In this document: piece by piece, positions 26,209-34,776 of the stretch
Position numbering within the stretch: position 1 is the first letter of the stretch
Layout of the letters: every line of letters starts with the position of its first letter
Assembly: GCA_019690095.1 (NCBI GenBank)
Contig: JADGGD010000001.1
Span: forward strand, 38,745 to 102,744
Reading direction: 5' to 3'
DNA from: Chloroflexota bacterium
Lineage (GTDB): Bacteria > Chloroflexota > UBA6077 > FW602-bin22 > CADDYW01
DNA: 64,000 nucleotides
Position numbers and translations under genes: made by a program
The notes under the pieces: generated by a model
Seen by the model: only the letters and a program-made list of their open reading frames with translations
Told to the model about the DNA's origin: nothing
Databases searched by the model: none

Positions 26209-27192
26209 ATGGTGCCACTCGCCGCGCGAGCCGGTCAGGTGTCGCTGGGTTCCGGGATCCGGAGGTCTTCTCCTTACCGTTTTCTCCGTCGCCACGGCTG
26301 GTCTTATCTGTTCCTGGTCCCGCTGTTCGCGCTGGTCCTGCCGTTCGTAGTTTATCCGCTCATCGCGTCAGTAGAGATCACCCTCTATGATTGGGATGGG
26401 ATTGGCCATCCGACCCGCTATGTCGGGCTGGATAACTTTGCGCGGGTCATCCACGATCCGCTCTTCTGGAACGCCTTCGCGCACACCTTTGAATACGCGG
26501 GCGTTCTCGTGCCGATCCAGCTCACCCTTGCCCTCGCCCTGGCACTCGTGCTGAACAACCCACGCCTGCGCGGTGCCGCGGTCTACCGGGCGATCTACTT
26601 TGCTCCCGTTGTTACCTCGGCGGCGCTCGTGGGGATCGTCGTGAGCCTGCTGTTGACGAGCGTGGGGCAGTCGCTCAATCACGCCCTGCTCCAGCTGGGC
26701 TTGGTTCGCGAGCCGGTCGACTGGCTGGGCAGTCCGACCCTTGCCCTGCCGACGATCATCGCCGTTGGTATCTGGCATACGTTCGGCTATAATCTCGTTT
26801 ATTTCCTGGCCGGGCTTCAGTCGATCCCCCGGGAGCTCTTCGAGGCCGCTGCTGTGGATGGAGCGAATGCCTGGCAGCGATTCTGGTCTATCACTGTGCC
26901 AATGCTGCGTGAGGTCGGTGCGGTGATCCTGTTTCTGGCGATCCTGGGAAGTCTCCAGGTATTTGACCTGGTGCTGGTGATGACCGGTGGCGGGCCCTAC
27001 TACGCGAGCGAAGTCGTCTCGACCTACATCTATCGCTTCGCCTTCACGCCCGCGGCTGTGCAGGCAGAAGCGAACGTCGGCTACGCCTCGGCGGCGGCCT
27101 TCCTCATGGGGCTCCTGGTCATGGGACTGACCGCATTGCAGTTCCTGGCAGCGGGCGTTCTGCGCCGGCGGCGGGCCGAGGCGGCCGGATGA
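26209..27192 (+). CDS. ABC sugar transporter permease (MalF type)
   Basis: 327 residues, six membrane helices. The EAA loop reads ELFEAAAVDGANAWQRFWSITVPML. N-terminal FLVPLFALVLPFVVYPL is typical of the UgpA/MalF-like group. Together with the next permease it forms the channel. The ATG at 26209 is used because AAAGG is 7 bases before it. No ATPase gene is present in the operon, so a shared MsmK-type ATPase encoded elsewhere is expected. Confidence 0.9.
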   Translation: MVPLAARAGQVSLGSGIRRSSPYRFLRRHGWSYLFLVPLFALVLPFVVYPLIASVEITLYDWDGIGHPTRYVGLDNFARVIHDPLFWNAFAHTFEYAGVLVPIQLTLALALALVLNNPRLRGAAVYRAIYFAPVVTSAALVGIVVSLLLTSVGQSLNHALLQLGLVREPVDWLGSPTLALPTIIAVGIWHTFGYNLVYFLAGLQSIPRELFEAAAVDGANAWQRFWSITVPMLREVGAVILFLAILGSLQVFDLVLVMTGGGPYYASEVVSTYIYRFAFTPAAVQAEANVGYASAAAFLMGLLVMGLTALQFLAAGVLRRRRAEAAG

Positions 27193-27238
27193 AGGCGTCT
27201 TGGCACCGCGATGCCATTGGATTGAGGAGGGGGCACGA

Positions 27239-28105
27239 ATGGCGGTGAGCCTCATCGGGCGCCGCGTGTCGGATCGACCACTTCGGCGGCTTCCGATGCT
27301 CCTGGTGCATCTGCTCCTGATCGGGCTGGGGTTCCTGTACCTCTACCCGTTCCTCTGGGTGCTGGCGAGTTCGTTCAAGAGCCCGGGCGAGTTCTTCGAG
27401 GCCGGGCCGAGCCTGATCCCCGCGGCCCTGCGCTGGGATAACTACAGTGATGCCTGGAATATCGGCCACTTCAGTACGTACTTCCTCAACACCGTCATCG
27501 TCGCGGTGAGTGTGACTAGCCTGGTCATCCTGATCAGCTCAATGGCCGGCTTCGTCCTGGCGCGCACTGCGGTGCCCGGCCGGACGGTCATCCTGGGCGG
27601 CATGGTTGCCCTGATGTTTCTCCCCGGCGGTTACACGATTATCCCGACCTTTGAGCTCGTCCAGAAGCTGGGGCTGCTCAACACGCTGTGGGCGGTCATT
27701 CTGGTCCAGGCAGCCGGGGCGCTCGTCTTTAATGCCCTGCTCTTCCTCGGTTACTTCCTGACGATCGGGAGGGAGATCGAGGAGGCGGCCCGCGTGGATG
27801 GTGCGAGCTTCCCCCGGATCTATGCGCAGATTATGCTTCCCCTGGCCCGCCCAATGGTGGCTACAGTCGCGCTGTTCCAGTTCATGACCAACTGGAACAG
27901 CTTCTGGATTCCGCTGGTCTTTACGCTCGGTAATCCGTCCTTGCGGACACTTGCGGTGGGAATGTATGCGTTTGTCGGGGAGAACTCCACTGGCTGGACC
28001 GCCATCTGCGCGGGCGCGGTGATGTCGATCTTGCCGATTCTGCTGGTATTCTTCCTCCTGCAGCGGCACTTCATCGAGGCCGTTGCTGGGGCGATCAAGG
28101 GCTAA
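27239..28105 (+). CDS. ABC sugar transporter permease (MalG type)
   Basis: 288 residues, six membrane helices. The EAA loop reads EIEEAARVDGASFPRIYAQIMLPL, as in UgpE/MalG proteins, and SSFKSPGEFFEAGPSLIP is the typical loop after TM1. The start ATG 27239 follows GAGGAGGGGG. It ends the importer operon and its stop overlaps by four bases with the tail of a small convergent gene. Confidence 0.9.
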   Translation: MAVSLIGRRVSDRPLRRLPMLLVHLLLIGLGFLYLYPFLWVLASSFKSPGEFFEAGPSLIPAALRWDNYSDAWNIGHFSTYFLNTVIVAVSVTSLVILISSMAGFVLARTAVPGRTVILGGMVALMFLPGGYTIIPTFELVQKLGLLNTLWAVILVQAAGALVFNALLFLGYFLTIGREIEEAARVDGASFPRIYAQIMLPLARPMVATVALFQFMTNWNSFWIPLVFTLGNPSLRTLAVGMYAFVGENSTGWTAICAGAVMSILPILLVFFLLQRHFIEAVAGAIKG

Positions 28106-28356
28106 CCGCTGAAGCCCGACTGCGGCGGTGTGCCGGTGTCGGAGGCGGGAGCACGGGTGTGCCCGGGTTCTCCCAGGATATCGCGGGCGCGGGCGATGGC
28201 CTCGAGAACGGGCCGTGTCCCGCTCTCCTGCTCACGACTGAACTCCACCACGTAGGCCAGCTCATCGACTGCCACAATGAGCTCCCAGAGCGCCTGGCGA
28301 AGCCGATTCACCTCGGTCTGGAGATGTGCCAGGTCAGTTGTCTGATGGGACTGCAC
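28102..28356 (-). CDS. Small helical protein of unknown function
   Basis: 84 residues. A heptad-like helix (LAHLQTEVNRLRQALWELIVAVDELAYVVEF) is followed by a second short helix and a Pro/Gly-rich tail. No family is recognised. It is convergent with the permease gene and overlaps its last four bases. The GTG start has only a weak ribosome site (CGGGA). Composition and strong helix periodicity favour a real protein, but support is moderate. Confidence 0.45.
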   Translation of the reverse strand: MQSHQTTDLAHLQTEVNRLRQALWELIVAVDELAYVVEFSREQESGTRPVLEAIARARDILGEPGHTRAPASDTGTPPQSGFSG

Positions 28357-28546
28357 GGCGATGATCCCGCGGCGCGTCGAGTTCCGATGAATGCCGCGCC
28401 GTGCCGCACCGGGTTCAGGATCCGTGCCGGGGGGCCACCGGGGGGGAAAGGCTCTGTCATCGTGTCCGATCGCACTGGTTTGATCGAACTGGGAACTGGA
28501 ACTGGAAACTGGAAGGAGAGGTCAGAATTTCTTATGCCCCGGACCC
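28357..28546. other. Intergenic stretch with short direct repeats
   Basis: About 190 bases upstream of the riboswitch promoter. AACTGG occurs four times in 26 bases (28487, 28494, 28500, 28507). No gene is supported. The repeats may be slippage products or a regulator binding site. Confidence 0.4.
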
Positions 28547-28575
28547 TTGACTCCGGCTGTCGGGCACGCTAGATT
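28547..28575 (+). promoter_or_regulatory. Promoter upstream of the c-di-AMP riboswitch
   Basis: TTGACT (28547-28552), 17-base spacer and TAGATT (28570-28575). Transcription would begin near 28582, about 20 bases before the first conserved riboswitch block. Confidence 0.6.
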
Positions 28576-28602
28576 TAAGAGCGTACAGGTGAATAGTCGT
28601 TA

Positions 28603-28733
28603 GCCGCCGAATCTCGCGGGTGCCGCGGGAACGGGGGACCCAGTGAACGGGGTGAATCCAGCGTCCGGTTGATGGGCGACCGGCGCTGGTAGGCTACTCT
28701 TCAAGTCCGAACCCGTCAGCTAACTCCGTAGGC
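28603..28733 (+). promoter_or_regulatory. Cyclic di-AMP riboswitch (ydaO/yuaA class)
   Basis: The conserved blocks of the ydaO-yuaA class are present in order on the plus strand: GCCGCCGAATC (28603-28613), GGGGGACC (28633-28640), GGGGTGAATCC (28649-28659), TAGGCTACTCTTCAAG (28690-28705), TCCGAACCCGTCAGCTAAC (28706-28724) and CCGTAGGC (28726-28733). The class binds cyclic di-AMP and usually turns off cell wall hydrolase or potassium transport genes by termination. The terminator follows at 28762-28792. The expected target gene is not seen downstream on this strand. Confidence 0.88.
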
Positions 28734-28761
28734 AATGTGAAGAGGGCGATGCAGAACGTAG

Positions 28762-28792
28762 CCCAGAAGGAGTTGTTGCCCTCTGGGTTTTT
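28762..28792 (+). terminator. Terminator of the riboswitch expression platform
   Basis: CCCAGA (28762-28767) pairs with TCTGGG (28782-28787), extended by GG/CC inside, and is followed by TTTTT (28788-28792). A competing pair is available: AGAGGGC (28741-28747) with GCCCTCT (28778-28784), which overlaps the right arm of the terminator. The two folds exclude each other, as expected for a transcription switch. Confidence 0.75.
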
Positions 28793-29134
28793 CGTTTCCC
28801 CGCGGTCGGCTAACGAAGGCGATGAATTCATCGGTCGCCAGCGGGCTGACCACCGGGTGCCCTCGGTGTCCACCTAGATCCATGCCGCTCAGTGTGGGCG
28901 CGTGAGCAAGGGCCTGAAAGTCCGTGAGGTGGTTCTGTTCCTCCCCACAGGCCACGGACAGGGGTCGCGCTGGCGGCGGTGGGGCGGGATTGACCGGGAT
29001 GGTCATGGTCCCGACCCGGCCAGGGGCCCTCGGTCGCTGCCTCGTGGGGGCGCGTGGTAGCGATGGGAGTAAGGGCAACAAAGCCGGCGAGGTAGAGCGT
29101 TCACGCTACAGAGCGCCGGCAGGCGTGATAACGC
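28793..29134 (+). other. Gene-free stretch between two plus-strand terminators
   Basis: About 340 bases after the riboswitch terminator. All three plus frames are short or broken in the first half; a 109-residue frame from 28924 runs through the following terminator and is not protein-like. The only long minus frame (121 residues) is also unlike a real protein. If the switch reads through, the RNA would be non-coding here. No known RNA family was recognised. Confidence 0.45.
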
Positions 29135-29170
29135 GGCGCGCCCGGAAACAGCCGGGCGCGCCCCTTTTTT
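29135..29170 (+). terminator. Strong intrinsic terminator
   Basis: An 11-bp GC stem (29135-29145 with 29152-29162), 6-base loop, then CC and TTTTTT (29165-29170). The T run is on the plus strand, so it ends plus-strand transcripts, although the only plus-strand signal upstream is the riboswitch leader. It lies 12 bases from the end of the minus-strand mrp gene. Confidence 0.8.
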
Positions 29171-29182
29171 ATACCCTCTACC

Positions 29183-30286
29183 TTACGAGCGAACGACCGG
29201 GAGGGGCACCCAGGTCGGGCGCTTTCCGGTGGGACCGAGGGCGACGACACTGATGCGCGCCGCGACGCGTTCCGCGACCTCTCGGAACGCTGTTGCCTCC
29301 GGGGAGGTTGGGTCTCTTCGCAGGATCGGTACTCCCTCGTCGCCCCCCGCCCGGATCGCCGGGTTGAGCGGAATGCGGCCCAGGAAGGGAACTCCCAGCC
29401 TCTCGGCCGCCCGTTCCGCGCCGCCGTGACCAAAGATATCGACGCGCTCCTGGCAGTGCGGACAGATGAAGTAGCTCATGTTCTCGACAATGCCCAGGAT
29501 CGGCGCGGCGAGCTTCTGGAACATGGCCAGCGACTTCTGGGCATCCATCAGCGCCACATCCTGCGGCGTTGACACGATCACCACGCCGCTCAGGGGGATA
29601 AGCTGGGCCAGTGAGATCGATGCGTCTCCCGTGCCGGGCGGGAGGTCGACGACCAGGTAATCGAGCTCGCCCCAGAGGACGTCGTGCAGGAATTGCTGAA
29701 TCGCGCCGCCGACCATGGGGCCGCGCCAGATGACCGGTGTCCCCTCCGGGATGAAGAAAGCGATTGAGATCACCTTGACGCCGTATGCGACAAGGGGCTC
29801 GATCTTGTTATTCTGGGCTCGCGGCTCGCCCCGGGCACCGATCATCAGGGGAACATTCGGCCCGGTGATATCAGCATCCAGCACGCCGACCCGGGCACCG
29901 CTGTCGGCGAGGGCCAGGGCGAGATTGACTGAGACCGTTGTCTTGCCGACCCCTCCCTTGCCCGAGGCGACGGCGATAACGTTGCGCACCCCTGGTATCC
30001 CCTGTTTGCCCTGCTGGCCGCGACCCTGGACGACCCGTGCATCCATCTTGATGTTGACGGCGCGAACACCGGGCAGAGCGGATACCGCGCGCCGGCAGTC
30101 GCTCTCGATCCTGCCGCGGAGCGGGCAGGCTGGTGTTGTCAGGACGACTGTGAAACTGACCACATCGCCCTCGATCGAGAGGTTCTCGATCATTCCCAGG
30201 GAAACCAGGTCACGCCCGAGGTCGGGATCTCGAACCGTGCTCAAGGCGCGCATCACGTCCGCCTCGGTTACTGCCTGCCCTGCCAT
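29183..30286 (-). CDS. Mrp/NBP35-family Fe-S cluster carrier ATPase
   Basis: 367 residues. An N-terminal MIP18 (DUF59) domain (about 5-80, VRDPDLGRDLVSLGMI, TPACPLRGRIESDC) is followed by a deviant Walker A SGKGGVGKTT (108-117) and the ParA/MinD-like fold (DADITGPNVPLMIG, YLVVDLPPGTGDASISL). The CPHC motif (MSYFICPHCQE) binds the bridging Fe-S cluster. It delivers Fe-S clusters to client proteins. The ATG at 30286 was preferred to one 45 bases upstream because GAGGAG is 8 bases before it. It is a single gene. Confidence 0.92.
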   Translation of the reverse strand: MAGQAVTEADVMRALSTVRDPDLGRDLVSLGMIENLSIEGDVVSFTVVLTTPACPLRGRIESDCRRAVSALPGVRAVNIKMDARVVQGRGQQGKQGIPGVRNVIAVASGKGGVGKTTVSVNLALALADSGARVGVLDADITGPNVPLMIGARGEPRAQNNKIEPLVAYGVKVISIAFFIPEGTPVIWRGPMVGGAIQQFLHDVLWGELDYLVVDLPPGTGDASISLAQLIPLSGVVIVSTPQDVALMDAQKSLAMFQKLAAPILGIVENMSYFICPHCQERVDIFGHGGAERAAERLGVPFLGRIPLNPAIRAGGDEGVPILRRDPTSPEATAFREVAERVAARISVVALGPTGKRPTWVPLPVVRS

Positions 30287-30377
30287 CTCATCATCTCCTC
30301 GAGCTCCTTCGGGGGAGTCTGTCTCTGGCATTAGTGATCATAGGTGAGCCCGGTCGGGACACCGGACCGGAGGCGTG

Positions 30378-31097
30378 CTAGCGGGCCATCTCAATCCGAA
30401 AGAATGTCTCGGCGTATGGGATGCCGCGCGGCTCCCCCGCCTGTTTGGCACGCTGGCGTACGCGCTCCTCGAGTTGCTCACCATTCCCCACCTGACTCGC
30501 GTGACAGCGAAGCGCGGCGATCTTGCGGTCAATACTGCTGCTGATGTCGATCCACTCAGTTGGGGAGCTGGAGCCCCAGAGGTAGACCTCTTTCACCTTG
30601 TGAGGCAGCAGGCCATTCCGCTCGTGGTCGGGGAAATTGAGCCGGTCGCGCGCGGTAGGATAGATAGCATCGAGGGTAGCGGTTCCCACGGCCCGATGGT
30701 CCGGGTGATTGATATGGGTGGCCGTATAGACCACCGTTGGGTCGTGGGTCATGACGATCTGCGGCCGGACCCGTCGAATCTCGCGCACGATAGCCTCGCG
30801 GAGCTCAAGCGTTGGCGCAAGCTCACCGTCTACAAAATCAAGGAAAGTCACTTCCCGTGCCCCGATCACCTCAGCCGCGGCCCGTTGCTCCTGTTCCCGG
30901 ATCCGGATCAAACGCTCTACCGTCATATCCGGATCGCTACTTCCCTTGTGCCCGCGCGTGCAGAGAAGGTAGTAGATCTCTCTTCCCTCAGCCGCCCAGC
31001 GGGCGCTTGTACCCCCGCAGGCGAACTCCGGATCATCTGGATGCGCGGCGACAACCAGTACGCGGACGCGCTCCCCACCCTGAACCTGCTGCTCCAT
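30378..31097 (-). CDS. PIG-L/LmbE-family N-acetylglucosaminyl deacetylase-like protein
   Basis: 239 residues. The zinc site AAHPDDPEFACGG is present near the N-terminus, followed by REQEQRAAAEVIGAREVTFLD and MTHDPTVVYTATHINHPDHRAVG with the third metal histidine and the HxxH-type pair. Enzymes of this family remove acetyl groups from GlcNAc-type substrates, for example in bacillithiol or mycothiol synthesis. Which substrate applies is not shown. A TATAAT at 31136-31131 on the minus strand, with a poor -35, is the likely promoter. Confidence 0.85.
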   Translation of the reverse strand: MEQQVQGGERVRVLVVAAHPDDPEFACGGTSARWAAEGREIYYLLCTRGHKGSSDPDMTVERLIRIREQEQRAAAEVIGAREVTFLDFVDGELAPTLELREAIVREIRRVRPQIVMTHDPTVVYTATHINHPDHRAVGTATLDAIYPTARDRLNFPDHERNGLLPHKVKEVYLWGSSSPTEWIDISSSIDRKIAALRCHASQVGNGEQLEERVRQRAKQAGEPRGIPYAETFFRIEMAR

Positions 31098-31170
31098 TCT
31101 CCCTTCTGGTCCTCTTCTGGTTCTGCCTTCATTATACCCGAATACCCGCGGCGGTCCTTGTCCCTATTTC

Positions 31171-31200
31171 TTGACACGCTGATGCCGCCGCCGGTACACT
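31171..31200 (+). promoter_or_regulatory. Promoter of the rhodanese gene
   Basis: TTGACA (31171-31176), 18-base spacer, TACACT (31195-31200), about 50 bases before the GTG. A minus-strand TATAAT (31136-31131) close by probably serves the divergent PIG-L gene. Confidence 0.6.
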
Positions 31201-31249
31201 CGAAACGGTTTCGACGATAGTCGATATAGATTATCAGGAAGGCGTGCGC

Positions 31250-31594
31250 GTGAGTACACAGCAGCAGATTGAGCTGGAAGAGCCCTTCGTGCGCGTGGAT
31301 GTGGCGACCGCGAAGCGAATGATCGAGAATGGCGAAGTTCAGGTCATCGATGTCCGGGAGCCGGACGAGTATGCCCGCGGACATATCCCGGGCGTGACGC
31401 TTGTTCCCCTGAACACGCTCCTCGCCCGGCCGCGGGATTTCTTGAAGCGCGATCACGTGATGTTCGTCTGCGCGGTCGGTCAGCGAAGCGCGGTGGCGTG
31501 TGAGATGGCGGCGGCGATCGGGCTTGAACACATTTACAATCTCGAGGGGGGAACCACCGCCTGGGAGAAGGCAGGCTTCCCGCTCGAGACCTGA
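31250..31594 (+). CDS. Single-domain rhodanese (sulfurtransferase)
   Basis: 114 residues, one rhodanese domain: VQVIDVREPDEYARGHIPGV, then MFVCAVGQRSAVACEMA with the active-site cysteine at the start of the loop, and IYNLEGGTTAWEKAGFPLE. Such proteins carry persulfide sulfur, for thiosulfate or glutathione persulfide use. The loop CAVGQRS has six residues, as in the GlpE/PspE-type size class. The GTG at 31250 is chosen with AGGAAGG 7 bases before it; the GTG at 31244 would have no spacer. Confidence 0.88.
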   Translation: MSTQQQIELEEPFVRVDVATAKRMIENGEVQVIDVREPDEYARGHIPGVTLVPLNTLLARPRDFLKRDHVMFVCAVGQRSAVACEMAAAIGLEHIYNLEGGTTAWEKAGFPLET

Positions 31595-31701
31595 TCTGGC
31601 GTCCTGGTGCTCCGCGCGACCAGGGCGCCCCGGCGTCCGGTCGGGATAGGCCGGCGCCGGCAGGCCCGTGCGTGGCCCATGGGCGGAGTGAGGAGGGTCT
31701 G

Positions 31702-31866
31702 GTGAGAAGCGAGCTGCCGGTCCTGGATCGTCCCGCGGCGGTGCGTACCCGGCCCTGGTCGGCGATCGATGATGAGGACGAGGCACGGATCGAGCGGGAG
31801 TTGCGGCGGCCGGTCCCCTTGCGTGAGCGCCTCTTCCGATGGCTGCTCGAGTATAACAAGTACTGA
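31702..31866 (+). CDS. Small hypothetical protein
   Basis: 54 residues, rich in Arg and Glu (DDEDEARIERELRRPVPLRERLFRWLLEYNKY). GAGGAGGG is 4 bases before the GTG start, a good site. It follows the rhodanese after 107 bases on the same strand. No family is recognised. A longer start at 31672 is possible. Confidence 0.5.
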   Translation: MRSELPVLDRPAAVRTRPWSAIDDEDEARIERELRRPVPLRERLFRWLLEYNKY

Positions 31867-31947
31867 ATTCCCACTCAGCATTAGGTGTCGGTCGGCACCA
31901 CCGTCTCATCAGCAGAAGTAGGACAAGTTCGCATCGAATAGGAGGGG

Positions 31948-32766
31948 CTACGTCCCGCTCCTCATGGGAGCGAGGCGGGCGCAGGCGCAGCGGCCATCGC
32001 GCGGCCGCCAGGCGGCCGGGAGGGTCACGCCGAACCGGGCGAGGGCCTCCGCCAGGGTGCAGAGTGGGAGACCGACAACGTTTGTGTAGCATCCGTTAAT
32101 CCATTCCACCGGCTGGAACTCGGTGTTCTGGATCGCGTACGCGCCCGCCTTATCGAAGGGATCCCCACTTGCGATGTAGGCGGAAATCTCTTCGTCGCTC
32201 ATTGCCCGCAGATGCACGCAGGTCACCGCGCTGTCGACTACAGCCCGGCCGGTCATTGCACTGACAACCGCGACGCCGCTGATGACCACATGGGTTCGTC
32301 CCCGGAGAGCGTGGAGCATCTGCTCCGCTTCGAGCGGGGTAGCCGGCTTTCCCAGCGGACGGCCGCGGTCCGCGACGACTGTGTCTGCGCCGATCACCAG
32401 GGCATTCTCGCGTCCAATCTGCCGTGCTCCGGCCCGCGCCTTGGCGAGGGCAAGGCGGCGGGCCAGCCCCTCGGGCGATTCGCCCGGATGAGGGTGTTCC
32501 GGGATATCCAGCGGGATCACCCGGAAGGGGAGGCCGAGCTGAGCAAGGAGCTCTCGACGGCGGGGCGAGGATGAGGCCAGGACAAGCGAAATGTCGGGCG
32601 CGGGGCCGGCGGCTGTTCTACCAGCCGGGGACGTCTCCGGGTCTGCGAAAGGTCTCTGCTGACCCGGCGTGCTGGCCAGTGTTTCTGTTCTCGGAGCAGT
32701 CCCTAATGGTAACACGGCTCCACGCGGATCCGAGGGATCCCCTGCTGGTCTCCGGTGTCGGCGCAC
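31948..32766 (-). CDS. maf: Maf-family nucleotide pyrophosphatase
   Basis: The conserved Maf core spans about residues 60-255 of the 272-residue frame: ISLVLASSSPRRRELLAQLG, GADTVVADRGRPLGKP, ISGVAVVSA, GDPFDKAGAYAIQ and INGCYTNVVGLPL. Maf proteins hydrolyse dTTP/UTP or m7GTP and act in house-cleaning or division arrest. About 58 residues lie before the usual start, so the true start is unsure. The GTG at 32766 is used here; another GTG is at 32718 and none is close to the conserved block. It follows the LysM-NlpC gene by 45 bases on the same strand. Confidence 0.8.
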   Translation of the reverse strand: MRRHRRPAGDPSDPRGAVLPLGTAPRTETLASTPGQQRPFADPETSPAGRTAAGPAPDISLVLASSSPRRRELLAQLGLPFRVIPLDIPEHPHPGESPEGLARRLALAKARAGARQIGRENALVIGADTVVADRGRPLGKPATPLEAEQMLHALRGRTHVVISGVAVVSAMTGRAVVDSAVTCVHLRAMSDEEISAYIASGDPFDKAGAYAIQNTEFQPVEWINGCYTNVVGLPLCTLAEALARFGVTLPAAWRPRDGRCACARLAPMRSGT

Positions 32767-32811
32767 CAGCCCCGCAGTGGTGCTGAGGATAATCAGCGCC
32801 TGTTCTGGATC

Positions 32812-34776
32812 TTACCACGGTCGAACTGCACCGAAGTAGCGGCTCGACCAGTACGGATCGGACAGGCTCCGGACGGCCACCCCGATGCCGTAGTCAACCG
32901 CATTGATGAATCGCCCGCCGCCGATGTAGATGCCGTCGTGGGAGAGGCCGGCCTGATAAGTATTGGCAAAGAACACGATGTCGCCCGGCTGGAGGTTGCT
33001 CCGTGAGACCCGGGGGCCGCTCTGGAGTTGTCCCCACATATCGCGGGCGATCGGGATGCCGGCCCGCTGGTAGACATACCAGACAAATCCCGAGCAGTCG
33101 AAGCCGGCTGGCGATGTCCCGCCCCAGGCGTACGGCGCGCCGAGATAGCGAGAGGCAATTGCCACGATATTCCAGCCACTGCTCGACGAGGAGGGTGCAG
33201 GCTTGGGCGCTGCTGCCACTGCTGGCCGGGGCGCCGGAGGCGGAGTGCGCGGCGGTGCAGGCGCCGGTGCGGGCGGATGGATAATCGCGCGGCTGACGCC
33301 CGGAATAATCAGCTGCTGGCCGGGTTGAAGGGTGGAAGGATCACTCAACCCGTTCGCGCTCGCGATGGTGTTCATATCGATACCGAAGCTCGCCGCAATC
33401 TGAGAGAGGGTGTCCCCCTGCTGTACGGTGTAGTTCACGTGCGGCTGGGCCGGGGCCGCCGGGCGGCGGGGCGCGGGCGCCTGGCTTGCGCCGGGGATCA
33501 CGATCTGCTGACCGGGCCGGAGCAGGTACGGCTCGCTCAGACCGTTTGCATCAATAATTGCTTGCATATCGACCCCGAATTGGGCGGCGATGCTTGAGAC
33601 ACTGTCCCCTTCGGTGACGGTGTAGCTCGTCTGCGCGGGCGCGGGGGTCGGGGCTGGCGGCGCGGGTACCTTGCCCCCCGGGATAACGAGGGTCTTGCCG
33701 ATCTGCAGGGTCTGCGGGTCCGCGATCCCGTTCGCCTGGGCGATGGCATCCGGATCAACGCCGTAGCGGTGGGCGATGTCCTCCAGGGTATCACCCGGCT
33801 GGACCACGTGAAGCGCGCCCGGCACCGGTGGGATCAGGAGCTTCTGATCGATTGCCAGGGAATCCTGGCTCCCGGCCAGACCATTGGCTGCCACAATGCT
33901 GTCGATCGAGATCCCGAAGCGCGCGGCGATTCCCGAGAGCGTATCCCCGGCGGTGACGGTGTAGGTCAGGGGAGTCAGCGGCCGGGGGGCCGCCCGGCGG
34001 TCTTTGTACGGAACGCGATCTGCGATGCCCGGGGAAGCTGATCCCTGGCTGGATCGTGCCGCGGTTGCCGCCATACCGGGCGGCGCGGTCTGGCTGGCCG
34101 TGGAATCTGTCGGCTCCGGCCGTGGAAGCGAGCGCGTACTCGGCTCCGCCCGTCCGATATCTTCGAGGCGCCCACCGGGGATGACGATCTGCAGGCCGGC
34201 GGGCAGGCTCTCCGTGTTGCCAAGCTGGTTGAACTGGATAATTGCTCCCGCGTCCGAGGCGAAACGCTGAGCGATCGCGGCAACGGTATCACCGGGACGG
34301 GTGGTGTAGAGGACGCCGGAGACCGGCAGAATCACCAGCTGTTGCCCCGGGGTGAGCGAGGCGCCGGGCGTCAGGCCGTTCGCCCAGAGGATCGTGTTTT
34401 CACTGATGTCGAAGCGCTCTGCCAGCGCACTGATCGTATCCCCGGTCTGGACCTCGTAGTGCATGATCTGAAGGCGCTGCGGGGTGCCTTCCCGGGTGAC
34501 CGCAACCGGCGAGCCCACCAGCGCATCGCGGCGGGCTTCATCCGGGTAAGCGAATGCCGACGGCTCGAAGATGGCCTGTTGAACGGACCAGAGCCCGGTC
34601 TCCCGAGCCAGGAGGTTGGTTCGGCCGGTGGAGGCGACGACCAGGCACAGGCCGACGATCACGATGTGTCCGAGAGCGCGCGGGGGGATCATCCTGATGC
34701 CGCGACGGATGATTCCCCAGGAGGTGCCGCCCGGGCGTCGACGCGCCCGGGGCAGAGGAGGGGCAATCGAACTCAC
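32812..34776 (-). CDS. LysM (six repeats) and NlpC/P60 cell wall hydrolase
   Basis: 654 residues. One membrane helix near residues 35-50 is followed by six LysM repeats at about 106-150, 156-200, 271-316, 322-367, 384-429 and 448-493, with Pro/Ala linkers. The catalytic NlpC/P60 domain is at 532-654, with Cys561 (FDCSGFVWY), His613 (LSHDGIYIG) and Asn625 at the third site. It should cut peptide stems in peptidoglycan. The GTG start at 34776 has a weak site; ATG at 34692 (MIPPRALG) is the alternative. A strong promoter lies 260 bases upstream with a long leader. Genes of this type are the usual targets of ydaO riboswitches, but the ydaO element here is 4 kb away on the other strand. Confidence 0.88.
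   Translation of the reverse strand: MSSIAPPLPRARRRPGGTSWGIIRRGIRMIPPRALGHIVIVGLCLVVASTGRTNLLARETGLWSVQQAIFEPSAFAYPDEARRDALVGSPVAVTREGTPQRLQIMHYEVQTGDTISALAERFDISENTILWANGLTPGASLTPGQQLVILPVSGVLYTTRPGDTVAAIAQRFASDAGAIIQFNQLGNTESLPAGLQIVIPGGRLEDIGRAEPSTRSLPRPEPTDSTASQTAPPGMAATAARSSQGSASPGIADRVPYKDRRAAPRPLTPLTYTVTAGDTLSGIAARFGISIDSIVAANGLAGSQDSLAIDQKLLIPPVPGALHVVQPGDTLEDIAHRYGVDPDAIAQANGIADPQTLQIGKTLVIPGGKVPAPPAPTPAPAQTSYTVTEGDSVSSIAAQFGVDMQAIIDANGLSEPYLLRPGQQIVIPGASQAPAPRRPAAPAQPHVNYTVQQGDTLSQIAASFGIDMNTIASANGLSDPSTLQPGQQLIIPGVSRAIIHPPAPAPAPPRTPPPAPRPAVAAAPKPAPSSSSSGWNIVAIASRYLGAPYAWGGTSPAGFDCSGFVWYVYQRAGIPIARDMWGQLQSGPRVSRSNLQPGDIVFFANTYQAGLSHDGIYIGGGRFINAVDYGIGVAVRSLSDPYWSSRYFGAVRPW

Noticed and set aside
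28716..29081. 121-residue minus-strand ORF over the riboswitch region
   Set aside because: It runs through the riboswitch terminator on the opposite strand and has biased, non-protein-like composition.
28924..29253. 109-residue plus-strand ORF after the riboswitch
   Set aside because: It reads through the strong terminator and into the end of mrp, and resembles no family.
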